Below, one piece after another: positions 37,901-52,700 of a DNA stretch of 64,000 nucleotides. The stretch covers positions 11,582,099-11,646,098 of the forward strand of contig CM029131.1 in assembly GCA_016859345.1 (NCBI GenBank). The letters are read 5' to 3'. How positions within the stretch are numbered: the stretch's first letter is position 1; each line of letters begins with the position of its first letter. Source of the DNA: Istiophorus platypterus (Eukaryota; Chordata; Actinopteri; Istiophoriformes; Istiophoridae). Below the pieces are notes generated by a model. It was not told the origin of the DNA, searched no databases, and was given only the letters and a program-made list of their open reading frames with translations. The position numbers and the translations under genes were made by a program.

Positions 37901-40900
37901 CAGGGCCTGTTCCACCGCCTGGTTGATGGAGCGTAGCCACTTGGCCTGAGGAGATATACACAGCTGCTTTTGAGGAGCAATTCAGGCCACTTGACCAAAC
38001 CGAAATGTGGTTTGAAGGTGAGCGTGATGTCTGGTTTGTCAGTCGTTGGAATTTAAAGACAGTCTAACCTTCTCCATGGGAGAGGAGGCGAGCAGGGTGA
38101 ATGTCTCCTCTGGTGTTATCACCTTTAAACTGTAACTGTACACACACATGCAAACACACAAATATACATGGTTTTACAAAGGGAACAACCAGGAGCTTGA
38201 AATTTGAAAAACACAGCAAAAGTATTTAAAAATGAATAAACACAAAAAAAGAGAATAAAGGAAATTACACCCAAAAGTTTTTACATTTTGAGCATTACAA
38301 TAACCTGCTGGTTATTTCCTCTACTAATCATTTAATTGTTGGGTTAAAAATAAGCATCATAAATTTGCCAGAGCCTAGAGTGATGTCTTCAATTAGCATT
38401 TAATGTTTGACCATCAGTCTAAACTCAGAGTTGACCATAATATAACACTTATAAAAGCATCAAATGCTCAACTTGCTTAAGCTGAAATCATCAGTATTTC
38501 ACGATTCTTGTTAATTAAAAAAAAACAAAGAAACAAACAAAAATCAAAAATCGGCTTAAATGATTACCTCAACCTAAATAGTTGCTGAATGATTTTCTGT
38601 CCATCAACTATTGAAATAATTGAGTTTAAATACAAAATATATAAAATACACAGGTTGGATTTAATAGTAAATTTTATGTTAGGAGGGTCATTTTGGGGGG
38701 TGAAACTAAATATTGTAATGTCTGCATAATTCTTGATATTTTGCATCATTCAACATTTTCAGCTTTTTAAGCTCTGGAAATATGTGGATGACCGAGACTC
38801 ACATGCTGGCGTTCTCCTCTGGGATGGGCTCAACCCACAGCGTGGCCAAAGGGAAGACGTGATGAGTGGAGAACTGGAGGAGAGGAAAGAAGAGCAGGAG
38901 AAGAAAAAAAAAGAAACCAACAAGCATGGAAAGGGGGAGATGGGAGGGAGGACAACAGAAAGAGAATACCAGAGAGGAGAGAAACAAAAAAGTCCTTCAA
39001 CAAAGATTCCGCTTCACCAATACTACAAATAATACTATTGTACCTAGGTACTAAGGAGAACACAAGTCTATTGTTTCTAACACCAAGGGGGAGAATGACA
39101 CAGTCATGACGGCTGAGCAAAGGAATGAGTCTACATTTTTAATTTCTATACTCCACCAGGTAAAAATCGTTTTCTTCATCTGCTCTTACTGCAGATGGCA
39201 GTAATAGCGTATTTGGCAGAAAGCAATCTCTGTCTAGACGTCTACTTATCTGAAACTGTTTCAATAAACTGGTAAAGTAGAAATTTTGAGTTTAAGTAAA
39301 AGATAAAAGCAAGAACCCTTCAGTTCCTCACAAGCTGATCAGAAGCATAACTCCGTGTATGACTCAGATCAGGGGGATTTCAGCTTACCAGTTGCAGCTG
39401 CTGCTCTTTTTGGTGAGCTCTCAAATGGATGTTAAAATCGCTTCCTCCCCACATTCATTGATTCTACTGAAAAGATTAAATCTGGTATTGATTATGTTTA
39501 CTTTTTCAATGCATCTTTTTGGCTTGAACTTGTCACTCTAACCCTGGCCTATCTTTGTTAAAACTAGATTTTTTTTACTCCTTAACAGTTCTTTTATTGT
39601 TTTGATTTTAGCCATTTTCTTGTATTTTTCGCCTGGCTACTAGTTTTTAATTTAAAGCATTTTTTTTCTAAAAGACATATTCAGGATTTCACATAAATTA
39701 AATGTGACAAAATAACATTAATACATAGGTTTAAAAACAATGACTAATCATTTGTTGTAACCATTAAAAAAAGGTTTAATTTGGAGCACATTCACACAGC
39801 GTTTGAGGAAGGCTTAGAAGAACGATGCATCTTGTTCAAGATGAACCAGGGTCATGCAAGTCAACATGTGTTTCATATTTTTTTTAAAGAGGAAGTAAAA
39901 AAAAAACAAACTAACTACACATGCTCTTGTTCACAACCACCCTGCGTCACATCACAAGACATGGAGGAGCCAGCTCCTATTTTCTCAACTGAGGTTTTAC
40001 CAGCTCCTGCAGGAATTTAAATGGAAAAAAAATTGGGAGTCACACAGCAGGGAGGTAGGGGGACCCAAAGGTGCAGGACAACCACAGGGGGACAAGCAGG
40101 GAGAGAGAGAAAGAAACTGCTTTGGGCAAGAGAACAAGAAACTGTTGGTACTTACAGAATCTGAAAGGATAGAATGGGTGTTTCAGGTAAAATGGAAAGT
40201 TCATTCTGTCCTTTCAAACCCTATGGTCGGACTTCGGCTTTCATGTGAACCAAGGCTTTAACAGGGACGATGGTGGACGGAAACATTTATCTGCGGTCTA
40301 TGTGTGTTTTGGATTTCAAAAAGCCAGTTTCAGTGTGGCAAAAAATTAAAATTGGATGAGTTAAAAAAACAAAAAAAAAAAACCCAAAACAAAAAAAAAA
40401 ACAACTTTTGAGCCTTGGTTGTAGCCAGTTTGTCCTCCAACGCAGTCTCCCCCTGGTAGAGAGCAGGCAGAGAGCGAAGTCAAGGGTAGGGCTGGGTATC
40501 ACTGGGAAAAATGTGTGATGCTCTGTGTTGTTCAAACCAATGATAGTTATAACAGGGGACATTGATGCAGTTTCAGGCTTTGGGTTTTATTACCATCGAG
40601 AGCAAGAGGGGCAGAGCAAACAGGATTAAAACTTGAAGCTTGAACCTGCAATTTTGCCTCTTTTTTTTTTTAAATTGTGTGTTGTGGAGACTGTATAGGC
40701 CCTCTGAGACAAACTGACACAACTCTGTCCAATAATCACATTAAGGATTAAAAACATACTGTGCATTTGCCCCTTTTGTTTCCCTTTTAGTAGCTTTTAA
40801 TTTCAATAAAATCACATAATTGCATCCTTATTAGTTTTACGCTGACTGATATATTCAAAATCCAAGCCTAAATGTGATTTATGGCTGCACCCACCCATCA

Positions 40901-43900
40901 AATGGAGACATTCAAGATGTCTTGTGCATCTATTTTTAAACTTTGCATCAAAAATAAACTTTGCCCATTTGTCTCTGGAAACTTCAGGATCGCTACAAGA
41001 ACTGAAAACAAAATCATATGGGTTTTAATAAAGTTTGGCCTCACAGCATGACTTTGTACTGACTGATCTGCTGCTGCTGTTTGACCTTCTCTTTACAAAC
41101 CATAGTTTCATTCATTTAGCACACTGTGAACCTAAATAAAACATTAATAATCATTAAAATACTAAACTGCTATGAAGTTAAACTATTCATCCTGCCCAGG
41201 GAATAAAACCAAGTCCTAAATATCTGCTGATGCTCCAGCGATCATTAGCTCAGCGTCATTTATACTCGTCTCAGATTAAAGCCCAGTTATGACTTCACCT
41301 GATTCACAGGTGTGTGTTTGTGTTTACTGAAGTATTTTCTATGTGTTTTAAATGTTTTAAATGCTCCAAAAGGTCTGAATCTTATGACACAGCCCTAAGC
41401 CCTTTACACACACAGACACAAACATGAGGGAGAGGAAGAGGAAGACAAAGACGAAGATAAAGGGGCGGGGCGGGGGGGGGGGTCGCTGTGCTGGCATTTG
41501 CTTCTGACTGCATACTTACAAGATTTTTACAAGGTGCCACGCCCTGACAGCACGAAGGCAAGCACACACAGACGCTTGAAACACACCAGGTTACAGTGTC
41601 TCAAATATGGCGGCTTTGAAAAAAAGTGATAGAGCCAGAGGAAACTAAAGGGCGTGTGTGTGGGGCTGACCTGTGCATGGACCAGGGCGTCATTGAAGAG
41701 GATGAACCAGTTGACGGAGAACCTCCCGGCGTTCTGCAGGGTCAGGGCCTTGTTACTGCTCTCACAGATCAGCCGGCGCTGAGGCTTCCTCAAGGAGTCC
41801 TGGTGACACACAGCGACACCCATTGAAATCACACTGCACACCGGTGGCCTTGTGGTGGCCACAGGAAATGCGTACACTCGGCGAGTTTTACCGTCATTTT
41901 GCCTGGGAAGCTCTTCCAGAAGTGAAACGTGTACTCTGCCTCCTTTCTTTTCCTCTTCAGCTGAAGACCCAGAGCTTCGAACCTGGAGCAGCTGTCCTGA
42001 AGCTTCTGGTAGTCACTGGAGCACTGACAACACACACATGTATTTTGCCATGCCACATGTGGTTTTCCATACAGGGTCAAATATTCTTACCCTGAGGAAC
42101 ATTTTCAAGGCTTTTAACAAACTTTAAAGCTTTAAAACCTATGATGCTATGAAGATATCAGGGGCCGGTTCATTTTCCAGGTCCCAAGTTTCCTAATGAT
42201 TGTCTAAAAAGACAAAGGGATCTAAATGTAATTTCTCAAAAAAGTTCCTAAGCTTTATTTGAGTTCTTCAGCTGAAACAATTTAATTCATTAGCAGAAAG
42301 TAAATCAGCTACTACTTCTATAACCGATTAATCTTTCAATTTTTTTTAAGCAAATGTGCAAGATATTCTTTGGTTCCACTGTTCTATGTTTGTTACTTGA
42401 AAATTGCTGGGTTTTGGACTTTTGTTCAGACAAAACAAGACCTTTGATAACATCGCCTTGGGCTCTAGGAGATTGTGACCAGCATTCTTCACAGTGTTTT
42501 GGCATTTAATGGAACCTACAATTTGATTAGTTTTGGTTAGCAGTTGATGAGAAGCCCTATCCGGTACTAATTATAGGGATAATTGAGACAGTGTTCAGTC
42601 AGTATACTTCCAATTAAATTCATTCCAAGGGTTTTTCTTTTGAAACAAAATTGTTAGGAAATTATGGGACCTGTAAACTAAATATTCCTCTCATATTCCT
42701 TTAAAAATTGATCCGAAACTAAAAACAGTTAAATTGCTTTGTCCTATGATTAAGAATATGACATGAAATAACAGATATGAAGGAAAATGCAACAATAGAG
42801 AAATAATGGGAAATCAATCAAAGAATTCATATATTTTCCTTTAGTGAATACTGAATCTTAAAAATTAATATATAATGTGGCCATAATTTTTTGCCATGTT
42901 AAATCATAATCCTAATCTTTATTCTATTGGACATCAGTCATAATAAACACTCTTCAAATCAGTGTAAAACAGAGGCTGTTGTTCGTGTCATTTCCCCCTA
43001 CCACTTCGAAGCAGGTGGCCAGTTTGAGTAGCAGCCGGCCATATTCGTGAAGGTGGCGAGTTGGGAGGTAGAAGAGTGCTCCCAGGAGGTCGGCCATGGC
43101 GGGGTTCTCCTCGCTGCACTCCGACAGCCTCTGAAGCAGCTCCGGACTCTTCCCAAAGAAATCTCTTCAGGGAAAAGTATCAGTAGTTAGTAAAAATTCT
43201 AAATACTCTCGTTTACTATTGTTTAGAATAATCTCCTGTCCTTGTTTTGTTTCCCCCTCAAACCTCTGCGGTTCTTGATGTTGCAGCACATTATCATATC
43301 TGGGTTTTTAGTAAGGATCTACATGCGTAAAATATTGTTTTTGTGGATCTGTGAGGACTCACAGCGAGGGCTTGGTCAGGGCCTGGAAACCTCCCATCAC
43401 TTGGAAGTTGCCAAGAGAACTGCAGTATCTTCACAAAGAGAGGTGTTATTATATAGCCAACTGGGCAGAAATTAGGATTTTATATATTAATCTATTGTTC
43501 CTGCAAATAGTCAAATCTACGGACTGTTTGTGTCAACCGTAGTGCAGAAGGCATACTCATTGTAACAGTCGAGGAAGATGCTGGTGTGCTCCAGGACAAG
43601 CAGACTTTTGACTTCACGCCCGCGGCGCAGGTTGCAGGTGAGGCTGGTGGCGTGCTGCCCAGTCAGGTGACACAGGAGATTGAAACGACCTGCAAGCGTC
43701 TGCAGGAGCCCGAGGGCCACCTGGCCAAGGGCTGAGCTCAGAGACTCTGGAAAAGGACGGAGCACAAAGAGATCAAATTCAGCCAAATGATTAAAAACGG
43801 ATTCTGCTGATCTGGAATTTAAACTTTTCAGATATCCTCCCTCCTACTCATCGATTTTTTTCTTCATGTATCGTGCTCACCCAGCTCCAGAAGGGGGCGT

Positions 43901-45756
43901 ATTATCTGTGTCTTGATGTTGCACAGTTTGCAGTAGAACTTCCTCTCGGCCGCAGCCAGCTCGTGGAGGGTGGCGATGAAGCCCATCACGTTCCTGTCCG
44001 AGAGTGCCATGCACCGCCGGCCGCCCGCAAACACACTGCTGACGTATCCCAGCTGGAGAAAATGCACGAAAAACAACACAAGAAGAAAATACAAACAAAA
44101 TCTAAATGATCTAACTGAGGCAGGATTCGGAAAGATCCTGTCTACAGAGGCCGAGGTTTGCAATGATGGAATAATTTGGGCCAGATATTGAACCTCTTCA
44201 CTTTTTATGTAACAAAAAAAGGGTTTTGTAGAAAGATTTCTTTATAATGCTCAAAGGAAGGTATCAAAACAAGTATTGGTAATAGTTCCAAAACTCAGGT
44301 ACTGTACTGGCAATTAATACACACCTCTTTGAATCATGATACACAACTTTATCCAAATTTACATAAGAAAGTACTGTGTTTCAGACCTTACCAACTTGTT
44401 GGTTCCTGTTTATTTATTTTTATGTGCAGTTCAACTCTCTAAATTAAACAAAAGCAAGAATTGGACTTCAGGAGGAATCTCCAAAAAAAACACCAGTTAC
44501 TTTGTCCTTACGTGCATGCAGAAGGGCAGTAGTACAGGCTGTGGGGTGTAGCCCCTTGCCCGCTCCTCTTCCTCCTCCTCTTCCTCCCCTTCTCTCTGCT
44601 GACCCGGTTCCCTGGCCTGACTCTCCTCTTCCCCCTCTTTCGCCTGCTGTCCGCTGTAATAAATGATGGGCTGGATGCAGTCTCCGTCTGCCAGCAGGAG
44701 GGTGTGTCTCTCCCCGGCGCTCACATCCCACACTCGGATCCCCTCAGACAGCTGCATGGGGAGGTGAGAAATTCAGATGTGAAAACACGCGAACTTCCAA
44801 GGCTCTACTCATGTGAGCGCAGGTTGTACAGGAGGTGGTGTCCTCACCTTTGCCAGACGGGGGACCGTGCTGGGTGACTCCATGTGTCCAAGTTGACCCG
44901 AGCTGTTACTGCCCCATGAAAACACCTGGGGGACAGAAAGACACACTAATGTGTGAACATACAATGGCTCTCAATCAAACTTCCAACTGCAGCTTTAACA
45001 CAGAGCTGTGCAGTGCACTTCAGACGCAACCCATTTTGTTCTTGTGCTGCCCTCTGGTCTATTTTTTGTTTTTTTGTTTTTTTTGGTGTATGTGTGTGTG
45101 GGGACCGAAATTGAACAATACATGAAAATGGGAAGAAAAATGGGAAGAAACCTTTGCTCAATGTTTGAGGGAATTACACCTTTTCATTGTTCCTGGTTGA
45201 ATGAGATAAAAAGTAAATTATAACCTTTGTATACAAACTGGTAACAGAGGAAGAGCAAGAAAAATCTTGTAAGAAATGTAGGTAAATGCTGAAATAAACA
45301 ATAACTCCAATGTAGCTCCTAGAAAATAACAGGCTGACAACAAAAGTCTTACAAGTGTAAAGGCCCAAGTCACTCAGTGTTTTCACCAGGGCTTGAGTAA
45401 AATGTTAAGTTTCATAGGTGAAAGGTTGGAGCAGCGACCGAAGCCACTGACTCACCTGAGACTGAGCGGTCAGAGCGAGGGAGTGGTGAGCGCCAACCGC
45501 CACCCGCACCACCTCCTTACTGTTCAGGCTCTTGATGCACAGCGGCTGCAACCTGCGAACGGATGCATCAAACTACTGTCAGAGAGAAACGACACATTTT
45601 AAAAGGACCCATAACAGCGATACCAAAACACGACGCACAAACATGACGCACAAAACATGCAAAAACAAACAATCCCACCAAAAGGTCCATTCAGTTTCCG
45701 AGGTCAAGAATAAACTTGTAATCTAAAGTCATTTATTTCTTATTTTGTGTTCAATT

Positions 45757-45796
<40 letters not shown>

Positions 45797-48700
45797 TTTT
45801 TTATTGTTTTTTCTCCATATTTAAAGTTCAAAGCTAATTGCAGTAATCAGATTTATCATTTACAGTCTATAAATAAAAATTAACATAGTCACATTAATTA
45901 TAAGTATGTATTAAATGCTTAAAATTACTGCAGTGTTTAATGAACTTCAGTGATTGTGCAGTAGTCATGTCTTAATGCATCCCTAACAGGCCACGTCCCA
46001 CCTGGCCTGGTTGTCTCCGTGTCCCAGCTGGCCTTGCTTGCCTTGTCCCCAGCTCCACACCTCTGTCTGCAGGGTGGGCAGCACTTCCTGGTCCTCGGGG
46101 ACGGCCCCCCCCAGCGGCGTGAGGGCGACAGCTCTCATCCTGGGGCGACCAGCTTTCCTCAACAGCCGTGGGGACACTGTGGATGCAGGAAATAGAAAAA
46201 CAGTTCTGGTCTCTTATATTTTCTAATACTAAACACAGAACATTATAGATAATGTGGAAAGTGAGACAGAGTTCATTATTCCTCAATATGTCAATAAAAT
46301 GTGGACACGCTCTCAAGAAAAGGCTCAAAGCGGAGCGACAGAATGGATTTCAGCTGCCAAGTCCAGCACAAATCAGTGAATGTTACCAAAACTGATGTAA
46401 GCCAAAGGGAGAGACAGCAGCAACTCTCTGGTCAGATCACGTCAGCTGGGCCATGTCAAACACAAACCGTCATTACAGCAGATAAACAACGAGAACAAGC
46501 CGGCATGCAGCAGATGGGACAAACACTGATGAGGGAATGGAGAGAGAGGCTGGGAAAATTGGACACTTATCTCTATTGCAAACACTGAGTTTCTTGTTCA
46601 AAAAGACCTTTTATTAGAGCACAATGCTGTAGGTAATGGAGCTGGATCATAACACTGGCACTGTATTTTTTTTCCAATATGTCATTTAAAAGCCAACAGC
46701 CACACTATTATGTTTTTGTTACCGTTTTAAGATCCAACCATCACAATGAGGAAAATAAAGGAGGAGATTTACATCATACTTGCGTCTCTTCTAAATATAG
46801 TTCAGTCTCACTTAGACCAGTAGTTTTCAAACTTGGGAGCAAACAATGAGCAGAGCTTAAGCTGAATGATTCTGATTAAAGTGGAAATGAAAAAAAAACA
46901 AGAGGCTTCCATTGCCAATGAGATTCAGGTTAAACTAACTTAGTGCATTTTTGACAAGGAGGGAATGGAAAACATTTAGTGCTAATAAAGGAAATGTGTC
47001 AAATAATCTGAAAATACGACAAAGGCACTGACCTCTTCAGTTCATAGCAAAAGTAGTGGAGAAGGCCTTATGTAATTTTTTATCTAAAATGGTGGTATAT
47101 CAATTAAATAACACGACACTTGACTTGTTTTGTTAGTGATATTTCCTAGAGTGTTAAAGGAGGATTAAAACTTAAAGGGGGGCAATGACTGAGAAAGTTT
47201 GAGAACCACTGACTCCTGACACTTTGATCATTAACTCCAAAAAGCTTCCAGCAGAGAGCGGGATAAATGATTAATAAAAAATGTTTTCAACATTTCACTT
47301 TGGTAAACTGGTATGACACATTGGGCTTGTGCACAAAACCCTCCCAAATTCCTTGTTCTTTTCTATTGCTGGAAATTAAAAGAACTGGTGGACACAGCAG
47401 CTCATTTACAGTCCTCAGCATGCATGAAAGCTCAAACACACACATAACCCAGCAGAGAGCTGTCTAGTGACACGAACACCAGAAAGGAAAGTCTAGGGGA
47501 CGCTGGGCGAAAAATAATATCGACTTCGTAATAATAACGACAGCAGCTGTGTCAAGACTCCACAAAGCTACAGCTGTTTTTATCCACCTGCGTATTTAGA
47601 GGATACATAAACCATAGAGTGTGTATAGAGACCTAAACATAATCATTACCCAATATGTAATTTCTAAGCTGAATTTGATTTGGGATGGTGGCATCTCTTC
47701 ATGTATCTAATCCAATGTTGTTGGGTTTTTTTTTTGTTTTTTCTTAAATTGTCTGAGAGTTTTCATGATTCTTCACAGAATTTCCTCATCAAGCCTGATC
47801 CCTCAGCCCCGAAACCTGACATTCATAAAACCCATGCAAGGTCGGCTCACAGGCTGATGATGATGAAATCCAGAGCAAAGGATCTCCGGCCGTCTGTGAC
47901 GGTTGACAGATGCGATGTTGGATGGGGTCGACTCCATTCATCCATCCATCTTCTACAACTGCTTATTTCACACAGAAGCTCAGGCCTAAGCTAGGGCCGA
48001 TCCTATAATGCACCGAGCTTCATTCTCACTCTCTTCATTAAAACCCAAAAGCTTCATTCTGCTCTGTTAAATCTGCTAAATCCTCCTGTGCCCTTCAATG
48101 GTTTCTTCATCACAGAAAAACCCCATCAAGTTGAGAGGGTGTTTCAACCTAACACCCTTTTTTCTCGCACCTCTGGAGACAGATTAACTGAAACAAACAA
48201 AAACAAAAAAAAGCAATCTGCATTCCTAGGAGTTTTTTTAATTGCACAAAGGCGACCGTTCAGACGGGCTGAACTGGCTCTAACCGTACCCACCAATGAG
48301 CAACACTCACAGATACAAAGTAGGACACAAAGCTTGGGCCCCCATGTCATAATTCTCTGTTTCGTTGCGCCAGAGTTTTGATCAGCTTTTTTAGAGACTG
48401 AAAATGAAGGGATGGTGGTTCCTCTGGGAAAACTGGGACTTTCCAGTCTTCCTTGACGTAAGTAGCTTGCTGGAAGTTGGATCCTCTAGTGGATTTAAGG
48501 GCTATTTTTTTCATGATTATTTATGTTTACTAATATAGCAGAGAGAGGTTGCACACATATAAAAAACTACTATCAGTCCCAGCTTGTGTTCTGCCCACTG
48601 CTGGGATGAGGTTCACGAGTGAACTGATTGGTGCAACTCACTGTCAATCAACATAGCAATAGTAGAATTGAAATTTTGCTAAATATCTGAGTGAGCTATG

Positions 48701-49687
48701 ATGCATGACTTTAAAATCCTGCTTTACTTAGCTGAGAAATATTTTAAAAAATAAATAGAGAAAAATAAAAATTCTAAAGTAGAAGAACAAACAAAAATAC
48801 ATCACTTTAAAAAAAGTTTGAAATGAGGCTATACTTCTGTTTAAAATGTGCAAATACTGAAAGATTGCAACACACTTGAATATAAGTCTTAATTTAATTA
48901 ATTCACCCGGGAAATAAAGAAATATTTAAAACAATCTGATCATGTCTTTCTCAAGGTCACCTTACAAAAGAGGACATTTTTTTATCTCATCTGAATTGTT
49001 ATTACAATGTGTTATATTCTGCAGATGTCTGGCTTTAACCCAACCCAAATAATTTAGACATATTTCTGCTTTGGAATGGATTTAATTTTTTTGGTTATTA
49101 TTTCATTATTATTGTAATAATTTCATTATTATTTAACAAATCCATTCAGGCTCTGGCTTGATAAAAAACTGATAAGAAAATATGTTCGTTTCTTGGACTA
49201 TATCCGATAAGACCTCGGTGTTGTTATTTGTTATTTATTTGCTTACTTTGATGCTGTAAGTAACTGACATCCAAGTGTTGACCCTTGACCCCTATGAAGT
49301 GAAACAGGTCACGGCTTGACTGAGCACAACTTTCTTTGAAAGGCGTGTTGTTTTCTCCTCAGTTATTTATCGGTTATTATGCCATTATGAGCTTCTAGTT
49401 ACTGTGAAACAGACAAAAAAAACACAGATTTCACTGCTCAGTTGGACTAATGTTCTGTAATGACCTGTTCGACACCTGCAGGATTAAAAACAATGTATTT
49501 TTCTAGGGAAAACCTAAATTCTACGTGTATGAAATCCATTAAAAATCCTTCGAAAAACAATGGAAACTAATCAGAGTCTTATAGCATGTTTCCGGCTGGA
49601 GGCGATATACACAACTGGACAAAAAGCATGCGACAATGACAAGCCTTTGCAGTGCTCACAAGCCGGATGATGAAGCCTGAAGCCTGA

Positions 49688-49729
<42 letters not shown>

Positions 49730-52700
49730 CACACACAGAATTCAACCTGCACATGCGCAAGGCATACTTACGCAGCAGGGTATAGGAGGAGGATAAGAGG
49801 TGAACAGCGTATCTACCCTGTGAGAGGAGTCCCGGGAGCGAGAGGCGCCGCCGCACGCCCTCGGCCTCCTCCTCGCGGATGTCTCCTGTGCTGGAGCTCT
49901 TCTTGCCCTGCATGGAGTCCTCCTGGCGCACGCGTTCTGTCGTGTTATCGCCCAACCCGGGGACGGCGCCGGTGAGCCCTGCCGGCCCGCCTGACCTTGA
50001 CACCCCCGAGGGCAGGTAGAAGTTCATCATCTTTTTGAGGGACAGGGCCTCGTAGGTGGAGGCGACCCGCTCCCCCACTGCCGAGGCGCAAGAAGCAACC
50101 AGGTTGTTGAGCGTGGAGCTCGGGGTGGAGGCGAGCCCTCCGGCCGACGGCTGGAGAGGAAACAGAAGAATCAGGTTTGACCTCACAGGTTAAAGGTCAA
50201 AGGTCAAAACGATAGCAACAGAGGCGTCTGGGTACTACTAGATAAAACCTAAAGAATATCTGGCTTCTATTCAGGGCTGCTGTTCAGATTAAGAGGTCGA
50301 TTATTCTCAGTCAATTGATTAATCAGTTGGCCTATATGAAAAATCTCCCAACACAGTTTCCCAAAGCCAAAGCTGACTTATTCTAATCAATCCAAAAGCC
50401 AAAGATAATTGGTTCAGTGTCATAGAGGAGCAAAAAACAGTAAATAGTCACATTTGAAAAAACTGAAATCGCTGAATTTAATCAAACTATTAACTGCAGA
50501 TTAACTTTCTGTCAATAAACTAATTCATCAATCAACTAACCGCTTCAGCTCTACTCTTGTTATATATATGATAAAAGTTTAACAATCCAGCAAAGATCTA
50601 TAGAAGAATAAAATTCAGAGGTAATCAGTAACCTCTTAAACAGTTTGCGTCAAAAACAAATTTAATAATCAATGTTAAAGGCACATGCACATCAAATATT
50701 TTTAAGTCCAAAAACCTGAATCTCCCAAAGGACTCGCAACATAGTCATCTACTCTAGATAAAATTTATTTTTCACATTAAGAATCTTAAAAAAGTGTAAA
50801 CAAATGTCTAAAAACCTCAATAATCAGCATGTGAGTTGATGGGAAAAATGCTGCATTATTTTAATCTTGAGAAAGACAAGATATTAAAGAATAAAAAAGA
50901 TAGTGAGAGGGTATTTTTCTCCATTATTATGCAGTAAAACTGGGAAACTCACCAGCAGAGTGTGCAGTCCTCCAGCAGACGTCTTTGCCTCTGCCTGAGT
51001 GGTTTCTGACAGTTTCTTCAGGTAGTCTTTGACGGCCTGCTCGTCTGGATAGGGTGAACTCTTGGCCCCTGATGTAGCGCTACTGCCACTTCTGGACCGA
51101 GCTGTGGGGTCAGAGTCCGAGCCCGGTGGCACTCCGTTCGCCAAGGCTGATTCAAGTTTCTCCAAGTCTGGGTTCGGGCCGGGGTCAAAGGAGGGGCCGG
51201 CGCTTTTAGGAGGTGCTGGAGAATCAGAGTTTGAGGTGGAAGCATAGGACGGGAGGACTGGCTCAGACGGAGATGTTTTGATTCCTTGGGTGGGGGCAGG
51301 CGCCTCCAGCCTCCCCTCATCCTCCGTCAGCTCCACACCAAGGGGGCAGTAGTGACCGTCAGAGATGATGACGTGATCCTCTTTGTCCGTCATGGTGTAC
51401 AACAGCTGGTTACACTGTCTGCATTTGTCCACAGGGGGCCGGTGGACATCCTGGGGGCCCAGGCAGCGCACAAGAGCCAGGCTGTGCGAAGCCCCACAGG
51501 CCACCTGAAGCACATACCTTCCCGCTAAGTGTTCCACTTTTTGTGGCTTCCACACAGGAAAGACGGTGGCATTGAGGCCCAGCTGGCAACCGCTGCCCCA
51601 TGCCCACACCTCCCGCTGGACAGACAGCGCCAGGGTATGCTGCTCCCCGCAGGACAGCTCCAGCACCGGCACTGTCTGTGGGGGGCTGGTGTCGGAGTCC
51701 AAAAGAGCCACGGGAGTAGGGTTGGGGACTGTGCTGAGGCCCGACAGGCCACACTGTCCCGCACCATTGTCCCCCCACATATGGACGCCTCCATCCTCCG
51801 TCACGGCCCCACTGTGGAAACTTCCAGCCGCAACGGTGAGCACCCGCTGCCCACTAAGAGCACTTTCCAGGGTGGGCTTCGCTGTCTCAGAGACTTGACT
51901 CTGCTTCCATGGCAACTCCCCAAAGCTGTACACCTGTCCTCCTGAATTAGAAGCAACGAAAGCATAAAAATCAAACAGGAATAAGGCAGTTTTCTCATCA
52001 ACATTCCGAGTTTGAGTATGTCTGACTTTCCTCTCATCTTTTTACTCTCTGTAATTTGGAATAAAGTCACCCCCCCCCCCAAAAAAACAAAACAACCCCC
52101 CCCCAAAAAAAAAAAAAAAAAAAACCTGACATATAACGTTTTACCTTCCACCAGTAGAACCCCATGTCGTGTGCCAAGGGCAACCTGAAGGACCGGCCGG
52201 GGTAGGAGCAGCCTTTCTGGTGTGACACTGCAGGAGTAGCCCTTCCAGGTGTGGAGCAGGCCTCGCTCTCCACCGCTGTCGTCCCCAGAGCTGGGAGATC
52301 GGAAACATAATGAGTACAGCAGGGTTGGAGTGACTCAGGAAACAATGTAGCTCCATGGCACATGGGCACTATGAATTCTTGTTTATGTATCGATTCATAA
52401 CAGGTTTTGTTGTCGGGAGGAAAACATTACAACAATGCAACACTTGCTTTTTGATGAACAATCAAAAGCCAAATTACTGAGAATCCACCCAAACTGTTTG
52501 CTCAGCATTATCTTTTGTAAACTGACTTTAAACTGCAGAAATGTACTGTATGTCAAATAGCTGCTGGCACAAATTTCACTATCTATAACAAATATCAATA
52601 GTGTTTTTAAGGGAACATAATATTCTTTGGCCAATGATATAGATGTTGTAATGCTCCAACATACAATTATTTTCACATTTGGTCAATTGATTGACCAAAG

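Larger units (their letters stand above)
38069..44052 (-). other. als2: als2 exons for the DH-PH region
   Basis: Exons: 43881-44052, 43557-43746, 43363-43428, 43002-43164, 41892-42023, 41671-41799, 38803-38873, 38069-38135. DH landmarks are MGFIATLHELAAAERKFY and KLATCFEV. PH landmarks are RRLICESSNKALTLQNAGRF, NWFILFNDALVHAQ and HHVFPLATLWVEP. For 43557-43746 the obvious downstream donor breaks the frame; the GTATGC donor just before it pairs with an acceptor 43428/43429 and restores the conserved YCSS..NF..MGGFQ. Confidence 0.88.

Noticed and set aside
43517..43556. Extension of als2 exon 43557-43746 through AFCTTVDTNSP
   Set aside because: It ends in a stop and breaks the phase; the GTATGC donor with the acceptor before 43428 restores the conserved sequence.
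51018..51945. Long plus- and minus-strand frames overlapping the large als2 exon
   Set aside because: They arise from GC-rich codon bias of the real frame that contains the RCC1 motifs.
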